From Minisyncoccota bacterium (GTDB lineage Bacteria; Patescibacteriota; JACMRA01), in contig JACMRA010000016.1 of assembly GCA_014376695.1 (NCBI GenBank), positions 1 to 47,813 on the forward strand: a stretch of 47,813 nucleotides of DNA, read 5' to 3'. This document shows positions 25,192 through 33,892 of this stretch, piece after piece. Numbering within the stretch: position 1 is the stretch's first letter; every line of letters begins with the position of its first letter. A program made the translations under genes and the position numbers. The notes under the pieces were generated by a model that did not search any database, had not been told where the DNA came from, and was given only the letters and a program-made list of their open reading frames with translations.

Positions 25192-26913
25192 ATGCCTAAT
25201 TCCCAAAGTAGAGATCTCAGTGTCTCGGGAGCGTCCCAAACTATCAGCTTTGGTGGACTGGTTAAACGTTATCGATTAAGCTTGTTGTTTTTGTTGATTT
25301 TGGTAATTATTGTAACTGGTTTATCTCTTAGTATCCCTTATTTAACCGGGGAAGTAGTAAAATCCGTTGAGGGCAAAATTGCTAATTGGAGTTTGATTTA
25401 TGCATTGATTGGGGTTTCTTTTTTGTTGTTTTTGACTGAGTTGGCTCAGATTGTAATTGGTGCCAGGTTTCGCGAGCAAATTGGTTATGATTTGCGTAAA
25501 ATTCTAATGAACAAACTGGTCACTCAAGATTATACCAAACTAAACAAGCTCGGAGTTGGGCAGAGTCTGACTTTGTTTGGGAGCGACGTTAACGGGGTAA
25601 AAGACATTATGGGCGGCGAACTTGTGAATTCTATTAAGGCGATTTTACTTTTTATCGGGGCTTTGATTATACTTTTGGTTAGTAATTGGCAACTTGGCCT
25701 GATTGCCTTTACTTCGATGCCGATAATTATTCTGGCTTTCGGATGGGTGTTTAAGAGTGTGACTAAGTATTTTAAGCTTGCTCAAGAGAACCAAAGCGAT
25801 CTCAACAGCACAATTAGCCAAAATATCTACGCCGCAAATTTGATCCGCGTCCAAAATTCCCAGCAGTGGGAACAGGATAAATTCGGCCATTTTATAAACC
25901 AAGGACGGGACATAAGTTATAAGATTATTGATTCTTTTTCGGTCTTAATACCGATTATCAATGTGGTGTCCAACTGGACTACTTTTGGGATTTTGTATTA
26001 TGGGGCTGTGCTTTTTTTGGCGTCTCAGATTAAGATTGGTGATATTAGTGCTTATATTAGTTACTACGCCCTTTTGATTGCCCCGGTATTTATAATTGGA
26101 TTTAATTCTCAGGGTATTGCCAGGCTCGGCGTCTCTCTTAAGCGGATAAATGGACTACTAACTGCAGATGAAAATCATGAAACAGGAGCTTACCAATCGC
26201 CAATTACGAGCGGTTTTCGATTAGTCGATGTAAATCTTGAGATTGGGGGCAAAAAACTATTGGATAATATTAATCTCGAAATCAAACTCGGTTCCAAAAC
26301 GGCTATTCTCGGGCCAACTGGTGCTGGTAAATCTCTTTTGATCAATATTCTCACGGGAATGATTACTCCAACCAGTGGTCAAGTGTTGCTGGATAATCAA
26401 CCAATAGCCAGCTGGGACAAAGATCATCTAAAAAAATATGTAGCTACGGTCTTCCAAGAATCGCTTATATTCGGTAGTAATCTACGGCAAAATATCATTC
26501 TGAACAAGCCATTTGATCAGGCTAAATATAATCTAGCCCTTGAGACTTCCACGCTTGCGACCCTTGCCCTAACCAAATCTGAGATATCCGAACTCGGAGC
26601 CAATCTTAGCGGTGGCCAAAAACAGCGCTTAACCCTAGCCCGGGCCTTATATAATAATCCTCAAATTTTGTTCTTGGACGATTTTACAGCCCGCGTCGAT
26701 AAAGATACAGAGGATACCATATATCAGCGTTTAGATACGAATTACCCCGAGACAACAGTAATTAATGTAACCCAAAATATTTCTAGCATTCTTAACTATG
26801 ACCAAATTATTTTGATAATGGAAGGCGAATTATTGGCAATTGGAACGCATGATCAGTTATTAGTTAGATCACCAGAATACCAACATATCTATCAGAGTCA
26901 ACAAATCATCTAG
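25192..26913 (+). CDS. ABC exporter half-transporter A (degenerate ATP site)
   Basis: A type IV ABC exporter subunit: six hydrophobic helices (residues about 30-310) followed by an ATPase domain. Walker A is GPTGAGKS (about 374-381). The signature LSGGQ is canonical. Walker B reads ILFLDD, with Asp in place of the catalytic Glu, and the H-loop has Gln (VTQNIS) in place of His. These changes mark its own ATP site as non-hydrolysing. The partner gene starts 5 nt later. The ATG at 25192 is chosen over a TTG at 25180 that lies inside the dehydratase gene. The substrate is unknown. Confidence 0.9.
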   Translation: MPNSQSRDLSVSGASQTISFGGLVKRYRLSLLFLLILVIIVTGLSLSIPYLTGEVVKSVEGKIANWSLIYALIGVSFLLFLTELAQIVIGARFREQIGYDLRKILMNKLVTQDYTKLNKLGVGQSLTLFGSDVNGVKDIMGGELVNSIKAILLFIGALIILLVSNWQLGLIAFTSMPIIILAFGWVFKSVTKYFKLAQENQSDLNSTISQNIYAANLIRVQNSQQWEQDKFGHFINQGRDISYKIIDSFSVLIPIINVVSNWTTFGILYYGAVLFLASQIKIGDISAYISYYALLIAPVFIIGFNSQGIARLGVSLKRINGLLTADENHETGAYQSPITSGFRLVDVNLEIGGKKLLDNINLEIKLGSKTAILGPTGAGKSLLINILTGMITPTSGQVLLDNQPIASWDKDHLKKYVATVFQESLIFGSNLRQNIILNKPFDQAKYNLALETSTLATLALTKSEISELGANLSGGQKQRLTLARALYNNPQILFLDDFTARVDKDTEDTIYQRLDTNYPETTVINVTQNISSILNYDQIILIMEGELLAIGTHDQLLVRSPEYQHIYQSQQII

Positions 26914-26918
26914 AATTT

Positions 26919-28673
26919 ATGAATCAAACAACCAAACCGACGCCAATATCTAACAGCTCATTTGCCTGGAAATACCTTACGACCGAAAAAACCTCTTTTA
27001 GCCTAGCTCTGCTCTTTGTTCTAATTAATTCGGGCCTGCAAATTGCCACTCCAGAGGTGATCAAATACCTTATCAACATTGTAATTCCAACCAAAGATTA
27101 TAAATTGTTATTAATCGTTACCGTGATAATGCTTGGGGTTTTTTTGATTGAGGGATTAATATTTCGCTCCCAGGTCAAGACAGTTGGTTACGCTGCCCAG
27201 CGAATAATGCTCAAAATCCGATCTAACCTTTTTAGCCACATCCAAAAGCTGAATCTAGAATTTTTTAATCAAAATAGTTCTGGGGATCTCATATCGAGGA
27301 TTAATAGCGATACAACCATTGTCGATAATTTTTTGTCGCAGTATATATTTGCCTTTACCTCCTCGTTTTTTGTATTTATTGGATTTGGCGGGTATTTGGC
27401 TTATCTTAATCTACCGCTAGCCCTTTTGGCTTACGCCTCCATTATTATCGTGATTATAATCAGCTTATTTCTTAGGCCAATAATCCTCGGAACTAATAGG
27501 CGGGCTCTAGAAATCAACGGTACGCTCAAAAAAGTTCTGGCTGATAACCTTAATAATTATCAAGTTATCCAAGCCTACAATATTCAGAATCAACTTGTGC
27601 AAGAATTTGAAGTAGCCAACCTTAAAGCCCAGCAGCTCAATTATCACAATCGGATTTTTATTAATTTTTTTAATCCTATTTATAACTTGGCGGGTAATCT
27701 AGCCCTGGGAATTATACTTGGTTTTATTTTATTTTCCTCAGGTTCACTTAGGGATATTGGCCTTGTTATTGCCTTTGTGTATGCGGTTACTAAATTTTTT
27801 GGGCCACTGCGTGAGCTCGGTGCTGTTTTTGCTCAGTTGGCCGAATCAGTCGCGGCCTTAGATCGTATTCGTCAAATTCTCAATCACCCCGTCACCGATT
27901 TATTCTATCCAACCTTGCCTGGAGACCCCTCAAGACCAGCCCCCGACAATCACAAACTAGCCCTGGAAATAAAAGACCTAAGTTTTAAATATGATAATAA
28001 TCCAGAATTTACGCTCCAAGAAGTAACTTTTGAAGTTTTGGCTAATTCCAAGCTTGCAATTATCGGGCCAACTGGTGAGGGTAAAAGCACGCTGGCAAAG
28101 CTCATCGCCGGTCTATTAGAACCAACCACTGGCACCCTAAAAGTTATGGGACGGGATCTAAAGGATTGGGATAGGGAAGAATTTTATAATACGGTTGGGT
28201 TTATTTTGCAAGATCCATTTTTGTTTTCGGGGAGCGTGGCCAGTAACATTGTCTACGGTAATCCTAAGTATGAGCATTATAATCTTTTGGAGGACAAAAA
28301 AGAAGCCAAAGACTCCCAAAATCAGCTTATCACGTCTCTAATTGAGGATATCAATGTTCACAGGCTTGACCAAATTATTCCGAACTTAAACGAGTTTTTA
28401 TCCGTTATCGTAAGTAACAATAGCCAAAATATCAGCCAAGGTCAAAAGCAGATTATTAACTTTATACGGGTCTTACTCCGGGAGCCAAAGTTACTTATTT
28501 TAGACGAAGCCACGGCAAATTTGGACACGGTGACAGAACAATATCTCCAGCAGGCCTTGGACAATCTGACCCATAAAACCACCCAAATTATCATTGCACA
28601 TCGCCAAAACACTATCAAAGACGCAAACCAAATATTAATGGTCGGTGGCGGAAGGGCGGTAATTAGAAATTAG
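26919..28673 (+). CDS. ABC exporter half-transporter B (catalytic ATP site)
   Basis: The second half of the exporter, 584 residues with six membrane helices (about 25-315) and an ATPase domain. Walker A is GPTGEGKS (about 383-390), Walker B is LLILDE with the catalytic Glu (about 530), and the H-loop is IIAHRQ (His about 561). The signature is altered to ISQGQ. In the dimer this signature faces the defective site of the first protein, while the canonical LSGGQ of the first faces this protein's intact site. That is the hallmark of an asymmetric heterodimeric exporter. Substrate unknown. Confidence 0.9.
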   Translation: MNQTTKPTPISNSSFAWKYLTTEKTSFSLALLFVLINSGLQIATPEVIKYLINIVIPTKDYKLLLIVTVIMLGVFLIEGLIFRSQVKTVGYAAQRIMLKIRSNLFSHIQKLNLEFFNQNSSGDLISRINSDTTIVDNFLSQYIFAFTSSFFVFIGFGGYLAYLNLPLALLAYASIIIVIIISLFLRPIILGTNRRALEINGTLKKVLADNLNNYQVIQAYNIQNQLVQEFEVANLKAQQLNYHNRIFINFFNPIYNLAGNLALGIILGFILFSSGSLRDIGLVIAFVYAVTKFFGPLRELGAVFAQLAESVAALDRIRQILNHPVTDLFYPTLPGDPSRPAPDNHKLALEIKDLSFKYDNNPEFTLQEVTFEVLANSKLAIIGPTGEGKSTLAKLIAGLLEPTTGTLKVMGRDLKDWDREEFYNTVGFILQDPFLFSGSVASNIVYGNPKYEHYNLLEDKKEAKDSQNQLITSLIEDINVHRLDQIIPNLNEFLSVIVSNNSQNISQGQKQIINFIRVLLREPKLLILDEATANLDTVTEQYLQQALDNLTHKTTQIIIAHRQNTIKDANQILMVGGGRAVIRN

Positions 28674-28680
28674 ATACTGC

Positions 28681-29409
28681 CTAATAAGCGTAAACCAAAA
28701 ACCGTTCTTTTTCGTTACCTAGGCTGTTAAATGGCCAGCAAGTCATTAGAACCAATTCTTCTTTGTCTCCCGCCTCACTCTTGACTACTCCGCCGTCATT
28801 CTCGTTGACAATTTTGGTACGGTCGACGTAATAGTCTTTTTGACCAAGGCTAGATTTGAAGCTGATTTTGTCGCCTTTTTTGATGTCTTTTAGGACTCTG
28901 AGTTCGCGGTTATTGTGACCTGCCAAAAATATTTGCTTCCCGGATCCAGGCCAGCCGCCTTGCGGGTAATGACCCAAACCATAGCGAAGGACTGACATAT
29001 CCATAGTTTCGTAGACAGCCACTTTTGTACCGAAGCGTTCGATTGTGATTAAGCCACGAAGAAGAGATTCGGCTGTTGGGAGTTTGGGGCCGTTGTTTGA
29101 CTCGGGCGTCGCGGCGATCGTGCCATCGGTTGTAACTATTGGTAGAGCTAAGTCAATTGGGACTAAATTGCCATCTTTTGGCGCATCTTTACTGACCGGT
29201 AATTTGGCGAGTTGCTGGTTAATTTGTTGCTCAGCGACATTGGCTTGGCGAAGGGTTTCTTGATTTTCGCTATATTCTGAGTAGAAATACCAGCCAATAA
29301 GTCCTAATCCACTCAAAAATGAAATAATCGACAATACTGCAAAAAACTTGGAAAGAACAAGGCGAAAATTTAATTTTGGTTTGAGGGTTAATTTTGGTGT
29401 TTCAGTCAT
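28681..29409 (-). CDS. Sortase (class D/E-like cysteine transpeptidase)
   Basis: Sortases cut a C-terminal sorting signal and attach the protein to peptidoglycan or to other proteins. The 242-residue product has a basic head, one membrane helix (residues about 22-48), a linker, and a catalytic domain with IFLAGHNN (His), LVLMTCWPF (Cys of the T-L/M-x-T-C motif) and ERFLVYA (Arg). These are the catalytic triad. The only obvious sorting-signal protein in the window is the one at 10704-11666. It is downstream of a DUF2834 membrane protein on the same strand (35 nt) and converges with the ABC genes. Confidence 0.9.
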   Translation of the reverse strand: MTETPKLTLKPKLNFRLVLSKFFAVLSIISFLSGLGLIGWYFYSEYSENQETLRQANVAEQQINQQLAKLPVSKDAPKDGNLVPIDLALPIVTTDGTIAATPESNNGPKLPTAESLLRGLITIERFGTKVAVYETMDMSVLRYGLGHYPQGGWPGSGKQIFLAGHNNRELRVLKDIKKGDKISFKSSLGQKDYYVDRTKIVNENDGGVVKSEAGDKEELVLMTCWPFNSLGNEKERFLVYAY

Positions 29410-29444
29410 AGATAAATTTAGAATAGTTAGTTATACTAATGCTG

Positions 29445-29789
29445 TCAAACCAGAGTTTTTTGCGCGTCTAACTTAATCTGTCTGAGGTACAAAAACATCG
29501 GAATTGCCACGCCGACTCCAGCCAAAAATATCATCGCAACTGACCAATACCAGTTATGGATTTTGAGTCGTCGAGTCTCAACTACGGCAAAAGGCAAAAA
29601 CCCAAGCCCGCAACTGAGTACATCAACCGAAAGCAGTCCATGCAAATTATCATAGTGCGAATACTGAAGTATTTTTAGCATATCCTGACTCTTATTTGTT
29701 AGAATATCACGAAAAATAAACCAATTACACAGGCCAAAGCCGATAATAGTAATCAGGAGAAACAGGTTTTTGAGCGTGATTTTGGGCAT
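29445..29789 (-). CDS. DUF2834-family membrane protein
   Basis: A 114-residue protein with three hydrophobic helices. The middle, with a ‘VDVLSCGLGFLPFAVVETRR’-type helix, the W after it and the end FLYLRQIKLD match the DUF2834 pattern, whose function is unknown. It ends with TGA, the only TGA stop I found among confident genes in this window; a TAG follows two codons later. It lies directly upstream of the sortase on the same strand and may share its transcript. No ligand or partner can be named. Confidence 0.7.
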   Translation of the reverse strand: MPKITLKNLFLLITIIGFGLCNWFIFRDILTNKSQDMLKILQYSHYDNLHGLLSVDVLSCGLGFLPFAVVETRRLKIHNWYWSVAMIFLAGVGVAIPMFLYLRQIKLDAQKTLV

Positions 29790-29836
29790 AGCTGGAGACT
29801 AAATTAATATTAGAATTTGCACAAGTCCAGACTAGT

Positions 29837-29865
29837 TTGACACCTTTTTACAGATAGGTTAAAAT
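29837..29865 (+). promoter_or_regulatory. Promoter of the MscS gene
   Basis: TTGACA (29837-29842) and TAAAAT (29860-29865) with a 17-bp spacer; the leader to ATG 29941 is about 70 nt. Confidence 0.7.
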
Positions 29866-29940
29866 AGAATATTCAAACTGTTATAGCAATAAGGTAATAA
29901 CGTGACTAACCAAATTAACTTTTACAAAACCTGATTATTT

Positions 29941-30840
29941 ATGAATTTAAGTTTTACCATTTCGCCACTGAATAATTTTTTGACCGATATCCAAAAGTTA
30001 CTACCACGGTTTTTGACATTGGCCTTGTTACTAGGTTTAATAGCTATTTATTGGGTAGTTCGAAACACTTTGAACAACTTCCTACGCAAAAAAACAAAGC
30101 TGGCTAAAGTCTACGCCACCCAAAGATTTCTGCTGACTATCGTCACGATTTTTTTGACTCTTTTTAGTATTGTGATAGCTTTTATTGATAATTTGCCTGT
30201 TTTTTTTGGGTCAATTTCTGTCTTGTCAGCGGCCTTGGTTTTTGCGTTGCAAGATTTTGTTAGCTGTTTGTTTGCCTGGTTGTATATCGAGCTGAGCAAT
30301 CAGTACGAAGTTGGCGAAACGGTGATTATTGCTTCAGATAATCGTCAAATTTTTGGAGTTGTTAACGAAATTGGAATTTTCCGCACCAAAATTCAAGAAA
30401 AACTCGGTGGTACATCGCTGGATTACGAAATGCCAACCGGTAGAGTTCTTACTTACCCAAATAATTATATTTTTAAACACTCCCTAACTAACGTCACCAA
30501 AAATCACCTTTTGATCTCTCATCGCTTTAGCGTGGTTATAACCCTAGAAACCGACTACAAAAAAGCCAACCGCGTGCTTGAAAAAGCCGTCCACCAAACA
30601 TTTGAGCAACTGGTTAAACGCTCCGATAGGTACTTTGATGATAATGTTACTGACTTAACTAATTACATACCGCAAGTGTACCACAGCATTGAGGATTCGG
30701 GTATTAATTTTACAATTTGGTTTGGGTGCCGAGCTGGTAGGTTTCGACAAGTATTGGAGATCTATACTAGCAATATTTTGGACGCCTTTATTGCCGAGGG
30801 TGTGGAGCTTGCTTATAATACGCTAAGGGTGATTAAGTAG
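29941..30840 (+). CDS. Small-conductance mechanosensitive channel (MscS family)
   Basis: MscS channels open under membrane tension and release solutes. The 299-residue product has hydrophobic helices at about residues 22-42, 60-80 and 88-115. The pore-lining TM3 region includes SISVLSAALVFALQDFVSCLFAW. A beta domain follows with YEVGETVIIASDNRQIFGVVNEIG, then EMPTGRVLTYPNNYIFKHSLTN, which matches the family pattern of V-x-N-S. The C-terminal alpha/beta domain is complete. The length is normal for a minimal MscS. It converges with der, 9 nt apart. Confidence 0.88.
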   Translation: MNLSFTISPLNNFLTDIQKLLPRFLTLALLLGLIAIYWVVRNTLNNFLRKKTKLAKVYATQRFLLTIVTIFLTLFSIVIAFIDNLPVFFGSISVLSAALVFALQDFVSCLFAWLYIELSNQYEVGETVIIASDNRQIFGVVNEIGIFRTKIQEKLGGTSLDYEMPTGRVLTYPNNYIFKHSLTNVTKNHLLISHRFSVVITLETDYKKANRVLEKAVHQTFEQLVKRSDRYFDDNVTDLTNYIPQVYHSIEDSGINFTIWFGCRAGRFRQVLEIYTSNILDAFIAEGVELAYNTLRVIK

Positions 30841-30849
30841 CCGTGGTAA

Positions 30850-32511
30850 CTACTTGGATAGAAGAGGTGTATCTTCTATGACTCGCTCAATTAAGGTGTC
30901 GTTGACGCTTAATGTCGTACCCGGGATATCTGTTACAATCTGGATATCGGCCTGGGCCAAAGCGTTGAATAGGCTAGATTTACCGACATTTGGACGACCT
31001 AAAAAGAGGATTTTTGGGATTTTGGCGATACGATCAACTTTGTTTTCGGTGATTCGATCTAACTCGGTAGCGATATCGGTTTGCCCAATAGCATAGGCAA
31101 TAGTCCAAAAACCAAGTTCCAATATTTGCTTAAGCTGGCTGTGATTCGTACTTACGACAGTAGTTTTGGTGGAGCCTAGTTTAAATTCTTTGATAAGCTC
31201 GATTGCGTTGCCTTCTGTTAATGGCAAATCCATCCCATCTTTGAAATATTTTTTGAGTTCCAAGTTTTGATAGTCGCTTAAACTAACGCCGTTGAGCATA
31301 TAATACAATTGCAGTCGTTTACCACTGGCTTTTTTGAGGAAGTCTTTGATACTAATTACTTTAGAAATATCTTCGAGTTGATATTCGCTAGCTTCTGCTT
31401 CTGATGTGTCTTCACTCTCTTCGTCGTCGTTTTCGCCATCTTCTTCATCTTCGCCGTCATCGTCTTCCATCAGCCCGCCGCCAATATCTTCACCTTCGTC
31501 TTCGTACTCATCTTCGTCGTCTTCGTCATCACCTTCTAAGTCGAGGGCGTTATCTTGAGCTAACTCTAGATTGTAATTTTCTACTATTTCGGGAGTGATT
31601 TCGATAATAACGTTATCAATTGGGTTGATAGTCGGGTTCTCGAACATTTCAGCTTCTTGGGCTGTGATGGAACGAAAGAGGTTAACGCCATCTTTGCCAG
31701 TGTCACGTACCACAGTAAAACTACCGTCCAAATTCTTTTTGACGATTTTGGTTTTTTTGGTCTTCTCGCGTTTTTCTTCTTCTACATCTGCAAAATAATC
31801 TACATAAGCATTCTTATCGAAGCCTAATTTTTGTAGGCCGGCAACAATCATATCCATTAAAATATCTAATTGGTAACCGTTTGCAGCCGAAACATTCACA
31901 AAACCACTCCCTCCCATTCGGGCGTATTCGCTAATGTCTTTTTCGGTATTTGGATTATCGACCTTGTTGATACACACGATGAACGGTTTGCCACTTTTCC
32001 AGATACGGTTTAGCATTTCGATTGTAATTGTCTCGGGATTAGTTCGCTTATCCATAACCAGAACTAGCAAATCGGACTGGGCAATGGCGGTGTAGGTTTT
32101 GACTTGCACCATTTTTTTTATGCCTTGAGTTGCCTCGGGAACTAGTCCACCCGTATCCACAAAACGCAGCTCCATCCCCTCCCAGATTTCGTCGGCGTAA
32201 TTAAGGTCCCTGGTGGTGTGAGCTTCATTGGCCACAATAGCTTTGGCAGCTCGCCCCAGTCGATTGAGAAGGGTTGATTTACCCGAGTTTGGAAAGCCAA
32301 TGAGGGCTACTAGCGGCACGCGTTTTTCGATGGCGTGGTTGTAATCGGAGTTGAGTTGGTGGCTTCTGATGTCTTCAGGATTGGCTTTTTCGGCCTTGGC
32401 TTCTCTACGAGTCTGGGATTGACTGGTGGTGTATTTTTTGTGCTCTTCGATAGGCGCTCTAACTTTTTTGACTAGCTTGGTTTTTGGCGCCTTGGATTTT
32501 GTAGTTGACAT
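30850..32511 (-). CDS. der: Der (EngA) GTPase with a large acidic insert, truncated in the second G domain
   Basis: Der has two GTPase domains and a KH domain and works in 50S ribosome assembly. Domain 1 is intact: GFPNSGKST (72-80), the switch Thr in THTTRD, DTGG, NKVD and SAANG. A roughly 270-residue spacer follows, with about 50 residues of almost pure D and E at 325-375. The second G domain has GRPNVGKSS (505-513) and DIPGTT, but the frame ends in TAG at residue 553, just before the DTAG motif. G3, G4, G5 and the whole KH domain are absent, and the continuing sequence is the antisense of mscS. Normal Der is about 440 residues. This copy is unlikely to be fully active alone. Confidence 0.88.
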   Translation of the reverse strand: MSTTKSKAPKTKLVKKVRAPIEEHKKYTTSQSQTRREAKAEKANPEDIRSHQLNSDYNHAIEKRVPLVALIGFPNSGKSTLLNRLGRAAKAIVANEAHTTRDLNYADEIWEGMELRFVDTGGLVPEATQGIKKMVQVKTYTAIAQSDLLVLVMDKRTNPETITIEMLNRIWKSGKPFIVCINKVDNPNTEKDISEYARMGGSGFVNVSAANGYQLDILMDMIVAGLQKLGFDKNAYVDYFADVEEEKREKTKKTKIVKKNLDGSFTVVRDTGKDGVNLFRSITAQEAEMFENPTINPIDNVIIEITPEIVENYNLELAQDNALDLEGDDEDDEDEYEDEGEDIGGGLMEDDDGEDEEDGENDDEESEDTSEAEASEYQLEDISKVISIKDFLKKASGKRLQLYYMLNGVSLSDYQNLELKKYFKDGMDLPLTEGNAIELIKEFKLGSTKTTVVSTNHSQLKQILELGFWTIAYAIGQTDIATELDRITENKVDRIAKIPKILFLGRPNVGKSSLFNALAQADIQIVTDIPGTTLSVNDTLIERVIEDTPLLSK

Positions 32512-32763
32512 AATAATAGTAGGCTATTGCGGTTTGATGACTTTGTCAATGCTCACAGCAATTGTGTTATACGAAGTCTCACAAAAATCCGACCAAATAA
32601 TTTACTAAGTTCAAAAAACTCAAAAGGCAAATTTAAAAACCAAAATTCCAATCCACAAACAACGATGGGGAAGGTACTTTTTTGATACTACTTGCACAAA
32701 ACTTGCAAAAACGCGTTTTTTGACATATTATGTATTCAATTTAGAATCACCTACAAATAAAAT
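32512..32763. promoter_or_regulatory. Divergent der / L,D-transpeptidase intergenic region
   Basis: AAAAACGCGTTTTT at 32707-32720 is a perfect 14-bp palindrome immediately upstream of a TTGACA (32720-32725) and TAGAAT (32742-32747, 16-bp spacer) that drive the L,D-transpeptidase gene; its leader is about 10 nt. The palindrome touches the -35 box and so could be an operator. Nothing else is seen in these 250 bp. Confidence 0.6.
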
Positions 32764-33891
32764 ATGAATTTCAAAATTTCTTCGACGCTTTGGCTTGTAA
32801 TCGCCGCCACTATCGCAAGCCTTCTAATTGGTATCATTATCATCGGGCTGACCAATATTAACGCTCGAGCCAATCAAAGTATCTCACAAATCCAATCGAG
32901 TATCAAAGCCGCCAAGCAAATTGACATTGAGACCAAAGATTATAACAGTCAACTAGAGAACTTTTTGTCCCAAAAATCTAGCCCAATGTGGTTAATCAAT
33001 GGGTTCACTAATCAACAAAAGCTAGCCAGTCTAAACACTCAAATTCAAACTCAAATCAATACCAAAAATTCTGAGTATCTTGATTTGCAATTCAAGGAAT
33101 TAGCTAGTTATACCCAGTTTTTGGAACTAAATCCAAACTTCGAAGCAGGGGATGCCATTAGTCAAATTAGAGCTACTTTGGCATCGGCTAAAGCCCAAAA
33201 CCCAGTTTCAGTGGAAACAATCGCTAATCTAAAAAAAGATTTAACTCCTCAATTTGATGCCCTAAAAGTATCCCAGCAAGCCTTAGTCACCAAAATTCAA
33301 GCGGATAATGCTCGAGAAATATCACGTGTTCTAGCGGAGCAAAAATCCCAAGAAGATTTAGAAAATAAGCGAGTACTCGCTCAAAAAGAAGGCGATGCGC
33401 TTCTCAAAGAGAAAACCCGAATAGCCGAGTTAGTCAAAAAAGAAAAAGAATTAGAAGTCAAAAAAATTAGAGACGCTGAATTAAAGCGAGTTCAAGAAGA
33501 AGATGAAAAAAAGCAAAAATATATCTACATTAACTTAACCGCTCAGACAATGCAAGCTTTTGAGTACGGCAAGGAAGTCTACAAAACCTCGGTAACCACC
33601 GGCCGTGACAAAAGTCCAACCGTCAAGGGTACTTACGCCATTTATTACAAAGAAACTGGACGATATCTCTCAGGATGGGACGACGTCGAAAAGCACAGCT
33701 ACAAAGTATGGGTTGATTACTGGATGCCATTTTTTGAAGGCTATGGAATTCACGATGCTGATTGGCGCAAAAGCTTTGGTGGTGATGATTATAAAACCGT
33801 AGGATCCAACGGATGTATAAATACCCCGAATGAGGCTATCGAATTTTTCTGGAATTTTAGCCAAATCGGTACAAAAGTCGTGGTGGAGTAG
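32764..33891 (+). CDS. L,D-transpeptidase (YkuD domain) with a coiled-coil region
   Basis: L,D-transpeptidases form 3-3 cross-links in peptidoglycan or attach proteins to it. The 375-residue product has a signal anchor (about residues 8-32), a long helical, K/E/Q-rich region (about 35-250) and the YkuD catalytic domain. That domain begins KYIYINLTAQTMQAFEYG, continues VTTGRDKSPTVKGTYAI, then has GIHDADWRKSF with the conserved His and VGSNGCINTP with the catalytic Cys near residue 352. The family usually has HGT and SHGCIR; the variation here is modest. It has a near-consensus promoter. Confidence 0.9.
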   Translation: MNFKISSTLWLVIAATIASLLIGIIIIGLTNINARANQSISQIQSSIKAAKQIDIETKDYNSQLENFLSQKSSPMWLINGFTNQQKLASLNTQIQTQINTKNSEYLDLQFKELASYTQFLELNPNFEAGDAISQIRATLASAKAQNPVSVETIANLKKDLTPQFDALKVSQQALVTKIQADNAREISRVLAEQKSQEDLENKRVLAQKEGDALLKEKTRIAELVKKEKELEVKKIRDAELKRVQEEDEKKQKYIYINLTAQTMQAFEYGKEVYKTSVTTGRDKSPTVKGTYAIYYKETGRYLSGWDDVEKHSYKVWVDYWMPFFEGYGIHDADWRKSFGGDDYKTVGSNGCINTPNEAIEFFWNFSQIGTKVVVE

Positions 33892-33892
33892 G

